From contig NZ_CP148752.1 of assembly GCF_040448305.1 (NCBI RefSeq), forward strand, positions 248,001 to 312,000: a stretch of DNA of 64,000 nucleotides. The letters run 5' to 3'. Shown one piece after another: positions 53,683 to 62,246 of the stretch. The notes beneath the pieces were generated by a model. The model saw nothing but the letters and a program-made list of their open reading frames with translations. It had not been told where the DNA came from and ran no database searches. The DNA comes from Pseudomonas fluorescens. GTDB lineage: Bacteria > Pseudomonadota > Gammaproteobacteria > Pseudomonadales > Pseudomonadaceae. The translations under genes and the position numbers were made by a program. Every line of letters begins with the position of its first letter. The first letter of the stretch is position 1.

Positions 53683-54474
53683 TCATAACGACGCCAATGT
53701 CTGGATGAGTGCAACGCGTAAAGGGTTGGTTTCTACGCTCAGCAGCTTGATGGCCAAGGCGCAGCAGACCACGATCAACATAGGTTTGATCAGCCGTGGC
53801 CCGACCCGAACAGCGGCCCGTGCACCCAATTGAGCACCGACGAAGGCCGCCAAAGCCATGGCAATGGCTACCGGCCAGATAATCACACCTTTGGTGATAA
53901 AGACCGACAGAGAACCGAGATTGCATGAGGCATTGGCAAGTTTGGTAAAGCTCATGGCCCGCATCATGCCCAAGCCGCAGAGCAGTACGAATCCGACGAT
54001 AAAGAAAGAGCCTACACCGGGGCCAAATATACCGTCGTAGAAGCCAAGAATCGGCGCAACGCTAAACGAAAAAAGCAGAATGCCGATTCTCTTGCGTCGA
54101 TCTTCATTGGCCAGCTTTGGTGAGAGCGCAAAATAGATGGCCACCAGAATCAGCATGATAGGTACGCAAACTTCCAGATAGTGCTTATCAATAGAGCTGA
54201 CCAGCAAGGCACCACTGGCGCCGCCAATAAATCCGCAGACAACCAGGAAACGGCCTTCGCGCCACTCGATCATTCCTTTGCGAGCAAAGGTTACAGTTGC
54301 CGAAACAGTTGCCGAAGCAGCCTGGAACTTGTTCGTGGCAATCGCACTGATAGGGTCCACCCCAGCCAGAAACAGTGCAGGCAATGTTATCAATCCGCCC
54401 CCACCTGCTATTGCATCAAAAAAGCCGGCGCAAAATGCGACGAGCGCTAACAGGCTAATTAGATCCCAAGACAT
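53683..54474 (-). CDS. TSUP-family (TauE/SafE-like) membrane transporter
   Basis: The 263-residue protein has about eight membrane helices and the TauE/SafE signature GFFDAIAGGGGLITLPALFLAG, with a second related motif GFYDGIFGPGVGSFFIV. The family exports sulfoacetate, sulfite or related anions. It lies 41 bases after the oxygenase gene on the same strand and probably moves its product or substrate. Confidence 0.9.
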   Translation of the reverse strand: MSWDLISLLALVAFCAGFFDAIAGGGGLITLPALFLAGVDPISAIATNKFQAASATVSATVTFARKGMIEWREGRFLVVCGFIGGASGALLVSSIDKHYLEVCVPIMLILVAIYFALSPKLANEDRRKRIGILLFSFSVAPILGFYDGIFGPGVGSFFIVGFVLLCGLGMMRAMSFTKLANASCNLGSLSVFITKGVIIWPVAIAMALAAFVGAQLGARAAVRVGPRLIKPMLIVVCCALAIKLLSVETNPLRVALIQTLASL

Positions 54475-54515
54475 TCCGATCCCTCTTTTACAGTTACTGG
54501 CAAGTCATCCAAAAG

Positions 54516-55595
54516 TCAGCCCTGCAGCCTCAGTGGGTCTTCTGAAATAACGATAGGAGACGAAAATTTCGACAGGCCAAAAATGCGAACTAGCACCCGT
54601 CTGTTGTCTTGGATGATGTCCCGGCCGTGGAGCGCCCGAACGTTATTGATGAGCAATGCGGACTCTTGCGTCAGCGTGTATTCGATTGGAGTTGCTTCGC
54701 GCACACCCCGGCAAAGGGCGGCATAGGCCGTTTTGACGAAACGTGAGGCATTGCCGTTAACCGAAAATCGGTATGAGTTGAAACGGGCCGCGAATCCGAC
54801 CTTGTCATCGAACTCCAGTATCGAAACATTGCGCCCGTCCCCTCCCTTGCCACTGACGAAGGAGTCACTGCGGGTGAACTGAAAATTCCCTGTAGTCAGG
54901 GCGAGGCAGTTGGTTACACCGATTTTTTCCAGCACGGGTGGCAGCGCAATTACCGAAGTCGGTTCCAGGCTCGGGTTCCAAAGGGCGGAGAGTATGAGCG
55001 ACGACGGCGATGGGGAGTGCCCGTCTTTTGCGTTTATGGCGCACCAGTAAGGCGCCTCGGTGTGTGGGCCAAGCGCCAGGCCTGAGTGGGAACTCAGTTC
55101 TTTGATGTCCGGCTCCGTAGGGATTTTGCTCAGTCCGCCCCCCTTGAAGTTGGCCACCAGTCGAATCAGTTTTCCTTCATTGTCCATGTCGTAGGCAAAG
55201 GCCCTGTTATCTACCAGTTTCAACAGGATCTGATTACGGGCGGCCAGACAAAGGACGTCGCTTCGGTTTTCCAGGGAAGTCTGGTCTGGTAGTTCATCTG
55301 GAGGGCTGACGTCTGAGATTTTTTGCAACCCATCAAAGATCAACGCGGAAACAAGGCCATCGGAATAGGCACTCAGCAGTTCGCATTGGTCTTTCGAGAA
55401 CGAGAACTTCAATTCAATAGCTGCCAAAGCGGCTTTGGACTTGGCTCCGGGTGCCTGCGGCCCGCCGATGGCGGCCAGTTCTTCGGCGAACATGTGCAGC
55501 AATGCTGACTGCTGGATATCAAAGCTGAACGTTCTGATTTCTTGTTCGGTAAAAAACTCAGCGGTTTCGACGTCTGGTTGAATGGCCTCAGTCAT
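54516..55595 (-). CDS. TauD/clavaminate-synthase-like 2-oxoglutarate Fe(II) oxygenase
   Basis: The 359-residue protein starts at ATG 55595 with GGGAA upstream. It has the HxE-type metal site in LGPHTEAPYWCA, the distal His in LLINNVRALHGRDII, and the 2-oxoglutarate Arg in NRRVLVRIFG. The HTE variant and length fit the asparagine/arginine-oxygenase (AsnO/VioC/clavaminate synthase) branch, which hydroxylates free amino acids. It is paired with the TSUP transporter. The substrate is not known. Confidence 0.85.
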   Translation of the reverse strand: MTEAIQPDVETAEFFTEQEIRTFSFDIQQSALLHMFAEELAAIGGPQAPGAKSKAALAAIELKFSFSKDQCELLSAYSDGLVSALIFDGLQKISDVSPPDELPDQTSLENRSDVLCLAARNQILLKLVDNRAFAYDMDNEGKLIRLVANFKGGGLSKIPTEPDIKELSSHSGLALGPHTEAPYWCAINAKDGHSPSPSSLILSALWNPSLEPTSVIALPPVLEKIGVTNCLALTTGNFQFTRSDSFVSGKGGDGRNVSILEFDDKVGFAARFNSYRFSVNGNASRFVKTAYAALCRGVREATPIEYTLTQESALLINNVRALHGRDIIQDNRRVLVRIFGLSKFSSPIVISEDPLRLQG

Positions 55596-56202
55596 TGTCT
55601 TCCCTGTTGTGTCTCTGCTCCCGCCTGTGCGGCAGCTTACCCTCCGATTCTGCACAAGCCGATGATCAGCGTATGTCATCCAATTCCGTTAAAGCATACG
55701 GAGCGTTCCGACAAAACAAGAGACTGTCAGGAAGGGCCGATTTCCAATGTCTGAAGCTTTTGGGGGGACTCAGCCCCGGCAACCATTACGGGCACTTGCT
55801 GGCGTGTCGAGAGGAGGTGGGAAATTGTCGCTTCGATGGTGGCTGGACCGGTGCCTCATCAAATCGCAGGCATAAAAAAACCCTGAATCTTGCGATTCAG
55901 GGTTTTCGGTATTTGGTGCCAGAGACGGAACAGAACCAATGCCTATAGGCCGTGTAAATAAAGGGTTGATGTGGTTTGGGTGATTTGCTTGCCCCCAAAT
56001 CTGCCCCCAAAAAGAAATATGCCAATGCCTGACGTAGACGGACGGCACGTCGGGAGGCGTTTCTTCAAACGACACCCTAGTAGGAGCAAGCCCTTACATA
56101 CGTTGCTGCCGAACCACCGTCTGCATATGAATGAACCAATGCGCACCGATGAAGTGGAAGGCAGCAAGCCGGCAGGAAACGGACGTTTGTCATTGGAGTC
56201 AG
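55596..56202. other. 607-bp junction: terminator repeat copy, tRNA-end-like remnant and island start
   Basis: No gene is convincing. At 55881-55928 lies the right copy of the terminator repeat. It continues into TGGTGCCAGAGACGGAAC (55914-55931), which resembles the complement of a tRNA-Phe 3' end. Beyond are two GCCCCCAAA repeats near 55991-56011. The following DNA is accessory. This looks like an old attachment or recombination site. Confidence 0.55.
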
Positions 56203-57099
56203 TTACGCCCAAGAGCGCGACTTTGGCCATCGATCTTTTGGCACTTCAAGACGCGCTTTAATTCCCTCTGCCAATGCCTGGCAAAAACCTTCATATTCTG
56301 AACGGTGCCAATGCCCAGATTTTGACTTAAATAATATATAAGAAACTCTTACGTCAAAGTCAGTGGCCCATACGCTTTCGGGGTGTTCACTTTCTATTCT
56401 ATACACACGCCCGAGTTCAAACGGCTCAACCTCGAAGGAGAAATGAGAATTAGAGAGTACTAGCTTTTTACCCTTCAGGGATAATTTACAGCCCCTAGGG
56501 AGTATAGAATAACCGCTGAAAGTGCTGGCAGCTTTCGGCAGGAATGTAAAATATTTAAAGCTAGATTTGCAAAGCACCTCGCCCTCTAGAATTACTGTAT
56601 CTCTACCTGCATCTTTAATCAGGCGGAACGTCATGCGATAAGAGCCTGGGGAAGAGTATTTCTCAGAGCGCCAATCTCTAAAATCCGACGCGATGTAAGA
56701 TATGGCGTTGATGAGTATTAACTCAGCACCCACTGACAGAGAGTCATCTTTTGTTAAGTTGTCTTTCGGATAGGTTATCGAGTTATCTTCCTGATATCGT
56801 AGCAATCCGCAGTTTTCTAGGTTGTAGAATGGAATGATGTAGTTGAATAGGCTCATGTCTTCTGTAAAACATGAGTAGGTGTTAAAGCCTGACTTGAATT
56901 TTTCTTCTTTTAACTCAACAAATATTGAATATCCAAATATAACGAAAGCACCAAGCATTGTCATCCAGCTGGCCGTAAGAGATTTAGATCCAAAATTTGG
57001 AATTACCACCTTAAACAAGAGTATGAGTAAACAAAGCCCAATTACGGAAATAAGAATGACCTCAACGAAAAATTCGTATTCTAGAAATTTTTTCAGCAT
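56203..57099 (-). CDS. hypothetical membrane protein with two N-terminal helices
   Basis: The 298-residue protein is not recognised. Two transmembrane helices (about residues 12-34 and 42-62) are followed by a ~235-residue soluble domain. That domain has beta-rich segments (YRMTFRLIKDAGRDTVILEG, GCKLSLKGKKLVLSNSHFSF) and a few cysteines. The coding DNA is AT-rich relative to the core genes, in line with recent transfer. Nothing in its surroundings suggests a pathway. Confidence 0.7.
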   Translation of the reverse strand: MLKKFLEYEFFVEVILISVIGLCLLILLFKVVIPNFGSKSLTASWMTMLGAFVIFGYSIFVELKEEKFKSGFNTYSCFTEDMSLFNYIIPFYNLENCGLLRYQEDNSITYPKDNLTKDDSLSVGAELILINAISYIASDFRDWRSEKYSSPGSYRMTFRLIKDAGRDTVILEGEVLCKSSFKYFTFLPKAASTFSGYSILPRGCKLSLKGKKLVLSNSHFSFEVEPFELGRVYRIESEHPESVWATDFDVRVSYILFKSKSGHWHRSEYEGFCQALAEGIKARLEVPKDRWPKSRSWA

Positions 57100-57222
57100 T
57101 TCATCCTCGGAAAGTTGGGCGAGACGGGGTTAGAGTAGTTCAAAAGCGCTCAACAATGCTTGCAGGCACGCCTACCTGTCGCGATTGTCCCCCATCCAAT
57201 GTGTGACTGATTTCAAAAAATG

Positions 57223-57320
57223 GGGGAACGGGGGAACAGTGGGAACAGTCAATGTTTCCGGGGACTTGAACGGGGGAACTTGTACCCCAGTGTTTTTTTG
57301 GGGGAACAGAAACAGCCAGG
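57223..57320. repeat. GGGGGAAC direct-repeat cluster
   Basis: At least five copies of GGGGGAAC or GGGAACAG lie within 100 bases, mostly in the same orientation. Clusters of this kind are the usual form of replication-initiator iterons (P4-type initiators bind GGTGAACA-like sites). There is no initiator gene in view, so the role is inferred. Confidence 0.55.
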
Positions 57321-57527
57321 TCGGCGGAAAGATCAGCTGAAAAGGCAGATGATCAGCAAGACCATCCACCGCACCGCACCGCGTTGGTGGGATCGTTTTG
57401 AGGAACGACACCCCCAATATTTCCGTTGTAATTGGTCGCGATGAAATGACGGATCAGCACCGCGTTCAAAACGCGGGAGCGAGCGCGAGCTATCACCTGC
57501 AAGCGCTGGCGGATAGGCGAGTCAACC

Positions 57528-57852
57528 AGCTCAAATGCTTAGTTAACCGGCCTGCAAGCCATGAGCCATAAGACTTTCAACCCAGTTAACCAACTGAGTT
57601 AACTGCCTGGAGGCCGCAGCCCGCTTGGCTATCAGCCGATATTACCGACCAGTTCGAGTGGTTAACCAGTTAACCGAGTAATTTAGTCGGTTAACTCCTT
57701 AGTTAACCGCGCTGAAAGCCACGGCCCGCCTGCCTCTCAGGTGAATTGACGGGCAGCCGAGTTAACCTGCTCAAATGCTTAGTTAACCGGGCTACAAGCC
57801 ACGTTCCATAAGGCATTCAGCCAAGTTAACCAGCCGAGTTAACCAGTTAACT
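57528..57852. repeat. GTTAACC repeat array
   Basis: Twelve GTTAAC palindromes occur in about 310 bases. They are embedded in degenerate longer repeats: CTCAAATGCTTAGTTAACCG occurs exactly at about 57530 and again at 57768, followed by similar sequence in both. No coding potential is seen. It lies between the two-helix protein and the SIR2 block and could be an origin, a recombination site or a regulatory array. Confidence 0.7.
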
Positions 57853-58063
57853 AACTTTGGCGGGGTGCCGCTAACGAATTTGCGCGAGTCTTCGCACCCG
57901 TCTCTCTACCAAATTGCCAGGGTCCCCGGCGTGTTTCAAAAAGGCTCGCAGCCTCTTTGGCGAGGTATTCACGATCGTCGAACAGCATTGGCGCAGCCCA
58001 CAGTAGACATCCAAATTTTATCGTAGATGCAAACGACAAGCATGCGTAAAAGCTGGAAGCCAT
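57851..58063 (-). CDS. small coupled ORF after the large helical protein, possibly a truncated gene
   Basis: The 70-codon frame starts at an ATG sharing bases with the stop of the 912-residue gene (TAATG), an arrangement typical of coupled genes. The product begins MASSFYACLSFASTIKFGCL and is then charged, with no recognised domain. It ends where the GTTAACC repeats begin. It may be a real third component, the 5' remnant of a longer gene cut by recombination, or chance. Confidence 0.35.
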   Translation of the reverse strand: MASSFYACLSFASTIKFGCLLWAAPMLFDDREYLAKEAASLFETRRGPWQFGRETGAKTRANSLAAPRQS

Positions 58064-60801
58064 TAGCGCCTAGCCGCAGTAGAGAGTCGTCTATAGATCG
58101 GATCTTTTGTAAGCTCAGGAGCGACATATTGTATTTGATCTAAAGCCTCGGTGAGATCGTAAGGAATGATTGCTCCATCCGAGTTTCCAATGGTGAGATC
58201 AAACAGGCGGAGTAAGGCTTTTGCTTTGTATTCGTTGTCGATAATAGAAAGCTTCTTCACTCCGTGGACCTCTCCATATAGGCCGTAGGCAATCAACGAC
58301 CAGCACTTGAATGGAACGAGGAAGCGTTCGATGACGTCGACGGCCTCACCAAAAGCATCTTCCGATGCCGCTGGGAGAACAGCAAACGAACCACTAACAC
58401 CGGGAGTGGCTAATGAGCGCTCTGACGGCCAGACCTGTTTGAGAAATGGCGCGACCGCCGTTCTGAACAGTTCAGCGGCGCCAGGTGCTTCTATGTCATC
58501 TAATTTATTAGCAGATAGCTCTCGAACAAATTGCTGAACCGCGTTAGCAGCAGTGGCACGAATTTCATCGTCCAAATTCCGCAGCATTTGGAGAATTTTT
58601 GGATTGGATACTGCTGGTTCACGCTCCTCTCTGAAGGAGTGCAGACTTTCTATGACAAGGCTGAATACCAAGCTTTGTCGAGCTTCGCGTCCAAGGCGCC
58701 GATCATTAGCCCTTCCGACCATTTCGTTGCCGATGATTTTTAGAACGTCGCTGTAACGTGTACGTCGGGCTACAGCACGCCAGAGGGGGACTGAGGCGTC
58801 ATCATTTATCAACAATGGCGAGATCAGGTTTACTTCAGCCCAGTGTCGATCAGAGCGAAGAAAATACGGCAAATGCTCGATGAAGCGATGTCGAACGATC
58901 AAACCGCTGCGGCCAGTTGCACTGATTGCTGTATCCCGCATCGTGCGGGTGATGGTGCTCTCGGCGAAGAGAACCTCGGCCCCGGCAAGTGATCGCCAGG
59001 CTTCAATAAATACGCCCACTAGCTTCCCTACAGGCGTATTGAGCGTATCTAGGTCCATCGGCTCGTCGTCATCGTTTGCGTTACGAACCAAAGCGTTGAG
59101 ATTGGCATCATCTGTATGGGCTGTTTGTATATTGGTAGCTTCGACAGCTAATGGCCAAACCTTCTCCCAGACAGGCAAGCCAAGATTGGAAAATACAACT
59201 TGGGTCCGCCAAGCGTCCAACCAGGCGCAGACGCCCTCGATTGCAACCGAAAGTGTGTTCTCGGTGGTCTGACTCAGCATCGAGAGCACCCGCTCGGCTT
59301 CAGCTTGAAGGTCACGAGTAAGAATGGAGTTGCCATCTTTCATGGTCGGTACGTGTGCCCAACCGAAACGATTCCAGACACAGGGGAAATCGTCTCCACC
59401 ATTACCAGCAGATTCCAGATCCCCTAGTACTAGCTGTGTATTTTCGAACTCTTGAAGCCAGTCATTCGCGCCCTCTGCAGGACTGTGACTCCAACCGTCA
59501 CGACTAGTTAAAAGAGCAGCTTCCAACGCTCGCAAGCGAGTAACGCCAGTCATAGAATCATATTTTGAATCTGGATTTGGCTGAACCCAATACGCCGTTG
59601 GGCCTTTCGGAAGCCCTCCGTCCACGCCCATGTCTACCAGATCACTGAACCGACTAAGGTTTGAGTTCATCCATTCCTGTTCATCCAGTGGCAACGCTCC
59701 CCCCGCGGCTTCGATCCGTCTAAACTCTCTGACAGCTTGGTAAGTTCGGGCCTCTTTGATTTTTTCAGCCTCCACTTTCTTCGGCCAGAAATTGCGCGGA
59801 GGACCTTTGTGTATTCGTTTGGCTATCGTCTTCTGAGACTGGAGGTCTAGATCGCCAAATCGTATTGCACGAAGCTCTGCTATTTCCGGAAAGATGTGCA
59901 AATTCCAAAAGTGAAGATCATCGAGGTTGGCAAGGAATGCGATAACTTGTGTGGGCCTAACGAGTTCTGGATTGCGAGCAGCGGCTGCCCAAAGACGTGT
60001 ATGGACAGATGATTGCTCGGCCCTCCACCGTTCGACGAATTGCTGTGCATCAGGAAGGCTTATCTCCGCGATCCGCCCGACAACTGCGAAAAGAAGTTTG
60101 ACTGATGGGGCGATTCCAGTGTGAAAAGCGTCGGGGTCACGGCCATTATCGTCATCGGGTGTCCCGATGGCATAATATACCCGTCGCAAATCCCCAAGTT
60201 TCCAGAAATGATCTTGATCATTCCAGCCGAGCCGTCGAGCTACTTGAAGTCCGAGGTTTACAGCTGATTCCAGTGCAACCCCTAATTCCTTTAGAAAGGC
60301 TACATCTGTTAACTGTACAAGTTCCAGCACGTCTAAATCTATTAGCTCGCCGCTGGTCAGCTTTGCAGAAAGAAGGTGCTCGAACGTTCTAGGGCGACTT
60401 GGTCGTTTCGCGAATCGGCGGTGCCAAGAGTCGCGTGCTTCAACACTCAGGCTCGGCATGACGCAGGCTACAATTCTTGAAATGACTGCACCCGATCGAT
60501 CTCCTGCGCGAAGCCGATTTTGAATGTCATAGATCGCAGTCGATGGATCCGATTCGATCCTCGGAGATGTCCAGCTTTCTTCGATCAACTGCCATGCAGA
60601 GTTCCAAGGTTCATCGAGATTACGTCCAGGAGAACCTCGTAGCAGATACTCAATGGCAATGCGTTCCACTCGCTGCTGCGGTTTTAAACGCAACGCCCAA
60701 TCAATTGTTCCAGCGTCCGCTAATCGTTGCTGGAGAAACGCAATCATTGCTTGCAGCGAGGCACGATCTTGCTCATCGAGATAAGCCAAATCCGAAATCA
60801 T
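58063..60801 (-). CDS. large helical protein coupled to SIR2 (possible HEAT-like repeats)
   Basis: The 912-residue protein is not recognised. It is predicted mainly helical. Around residues 715-760 the pattern LRNLDDEIRATAANAVQQFV resembles a HEAT-type repeat, suggesting a scaffold or recognition solenoid. No nuclease or ATPase motif was found. Its ATG overlaps the SIR2 stop by four bases (ATGA), so the two are made together. The length of the pair (408+912) approximates single-chain SIR2 defence proteins (DSR-type), where a SIR2 domain is followed by a long helical region that recognises phage proteins. Some SIR2 proteins carry a DUF4020 C-terminus; whether this matches needs a profile search. 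Confidence 0.85.
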   Translation of the reverse strand: MISDLAYLDEQDRASLQAMIAFLQQRLADAGTIDWALRLKPQQRVERIAIEYLLRGSPGRNLDEPWNSAWQLIEESWTSPRIESDPSTAIYDIQNRLRAGDRSGAVISRIVACVMPSLSVEARDSWHRRFAKRPSRPRTFEHLLSAKLTSGELIDLDVLELVQLTDVAFLKELGVALESAVNLGLQVARRLGWNDQDHFWKLGDLRRVYYAIGTPDDDNGRDPDAFHTGIAPSVKLLFAVVGRIAEISLPDAQQFVERWRAEQSSVHTRLWAAAARNPELVRPTQVIAFLANLDDLHFWNLHIFPEIAELRAIRFGDLDLQSQKTIAKRIHKGPPRNFWPKKVEAEKIKEARTYQAVREFRRIEAAGGALPLDEQEWMNSNLSRFSDLVDMGVDGGLPKGPTAYWVQPNPDSKYDSMTGVTRLRALEAALLTSRDGWSHSPAEGANDWLQEFENTQLVLGDLESAGNGGDDFPCVWNRFGWAHVPTMKDGNSILTRDLQAEAERVLSMLSQTTENTLSVAIEGVCAWLDAWRTQVVFSNLGLPVWEKVWPLAVEATNIQTAHTDDANLNALVRNANDDDEPMDLDTLNTPVGKLVGVFIEAWRSLAGAEVLFAESTITRTMRDTAISATGRSGLIVRHRFIEHLPYFLRSDRHWAEVNLISPLLINDDASVPLWRAVARRTRYSDVLKIIGNEMVGRANDRRLGREARQSLVFSLVIESLHSFREEREPAVSNPKILQMLRNLDDEIRATAANAVQQFVRELSANKLDDIEAPGAAELFRTAVAPFLKQVWPSERSLATPGVSGSFAVLPAASEDAFGEAVDVIERFLVPFKCWSLIAYGLYGEVHGVKKLSIIDNEYKAKALLRLFDLTIGNSDGAIIPYDLTEALDQIQYVAPELTKDPIYRRLSTAARR

Positions 60802-62024
60802 GGGCGGCGATCCTGGTCTTTTTCTGCACCGATTTTAATGATTGCATCGAGCCAACCGAGGTCAGCTTTTCTACCAGATGCTAGCGCAGACAATCTAATT
60901 CGCTCACTTGTGTTGCCTCTTCTAATCAAGTGATCGAACAAGTCGCGATCCGCTTCCGGCGATAATGCTCTGGGGTTTCTCACAATCCGGCGAATTTCGG
61001 CATCTATACGGCGAGGACTTCCATTATTTGCCGAAAAAGTCGCCCAGCGTTCAAGTGTCTCTCGTAATGCGGAATGGTCGTTTTGAGCATCGTAGTGTAT
61101 TGGTGTGATACCACGTGCCTTCCAATCCTCAAGCGCGACAGGGTCAGGTGTGCCAGATCCAAAAAATGTGAATCTCTCCTTCAAATCTCCGAAACGAAAC
61201 CCATCTGCAGCTACCGCATTTAACAGGTATCGCATCGGTGGATCGTTGGCGCTGTAGCCAACCAAAACTAAGTGGTACAAGCGAGCAGCATCGTAAATTA
61301 GATCCGGAACAACTCGACGACGTAGATAAAACTCGCCGAAGTCCTGGTCCGAAATAACTAGTTCAGAAACACGATTTGGCTGCGGCTCAAGCACGCCGTG
61401 GATATGAAACACTCCTGCGAAATCCAACTGCCGAGTCGGTCTGGGGATCGCCCCTAGTGAGTAAGTTTGAATTGTAGAGCCGCGACGCGTCCCTGCACGT
61501 TCAAGAAGCTGGTCAAAGTTTGTCGTGACGACAGTAACCGCGCCCCCTCGATCAGCAAGTCGCATAAGTGCGCGATGAATAGGGGCCGGCTTGGTATTGC
61601 CAGCTCGCAAACGTTCGGCTACAGCGTGTCTAACTTGACTGCCACCATGCGTGCGGCCGTCAAGGCGTCTTTCAAGCATGCCAAGGACTACGTCGAAGTC
61701 TCCGATGATAAACCGTTTGACCTCCGCCTTTTGGGGATCATTGAGGTGAGACACATCTGCTTCCCATTGGTTACATGCACTACGCGGTAACTTCGTAAGA
61801 ACTGCATAAACGCTGGGGTCCAACTTTTTATAGACATCCACTACAAGCTGACGGAAGTCGGGTAAATGAGCAGGCATCGAAATACCTGCACCGCATATAA
61901 AGAGGACCTGGCCTCGTGCGTGGGCTAATAGCAGGCGCTCTGGTATTGCCGCCAGACCGCTGCCGAATGAGATTACGCGGTCTTGAGCAGATGTATCAAT
62001 TTTCAAATTCAAGTCCATGTCCAT
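60798..62024 (-). CDS. SIR2-family protein (predicted defence NADase)
   Basis: The 408-residue protein has the SIR2 NAD-binding fold: LFICGAGISMPAHLPDFRQL (GAG at 45-47), VVTTNFDQLLERA (167-171), FHIHGVLEP (His 209) and VGYSANDPPMRYLL (256-263). There are no zinc-finger cysteines of protein deacetylases, which is usual for SIR2-type NAD-depleting defence proteins. The C-terminal ~80 residues are helical. The second ATG (62018) has AAGGA at better spacing than the first. The coupled large gene downstream points to a two-component system in which that protein senses infection. Confidence 0.9.
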   Translation of the reverse strand: MDMDLNLKIDTSAQDRVISFGSGLAAIPERLLLAHARGQVLFICGAGISMPAHLPDFRQLVVDVYKKLDPSVYAVLTKLPRSACNQWEADVSHLNDPQKAEVKRFIIGDFDVVLGMLERRLDGRTHGGSQVRHAVAERLRAGNTKPAPIHRALMRLADRGGAVTVVTTNFDQLLERAGTRRGSTIQTYSLGAIPRPTRQLDFAGVFHIHGVLEPQPNRVSELVISDQDFGEFYLRRRVVPDLIYDAARLYHLVLVGYSANDPPMRYLLNAVAADGFRFGDLKERFTFFGSGTPDPVALEDWKARGITPIHYDAQNDHSALRETLERWATFSANNGSPRRIDAEIRRIVRNPRALSPEADRDLFDHLIRRGNTSERIRLSALASGRKADLGWLDAIIKIGAEKDQDRRP

Positions 62025-62246
62025 GTCCTTGGATCACGATTGCACGCCGGTGGCCGGCACAGAAGGAAGCAGAATACATCCAGAACCCTGAGTCGGCATT
62101 ATAGGAAATCATCCTTGTTGAGTTCACCACAAACGGGCGTCACATGATCGACTCAATGGGGCATCGTCAACTCGATACGCAGTGGGTTGTCTAGCTGCTG
62201 TGCCTGATCTTGAGCTACCTTGCATCAGTCGGAGGTGCTCACCCTT

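Noticed and set aside
55943..56230. 95-codon minus-strand frame reading FGGRFGGK through the GCCCCCAAA repeats
   Set aside because: Overlaps repeats and the end of the neighbouring gene, no homology recognised; treated as non-coding junction.
57172..57417. 81-codon open frame on the minus strand through the GGGGGAAC repeats
   Set aside because: Its sequence is proline-rich simply because it reads the repeats; no ribosome site or protein-like pattern.
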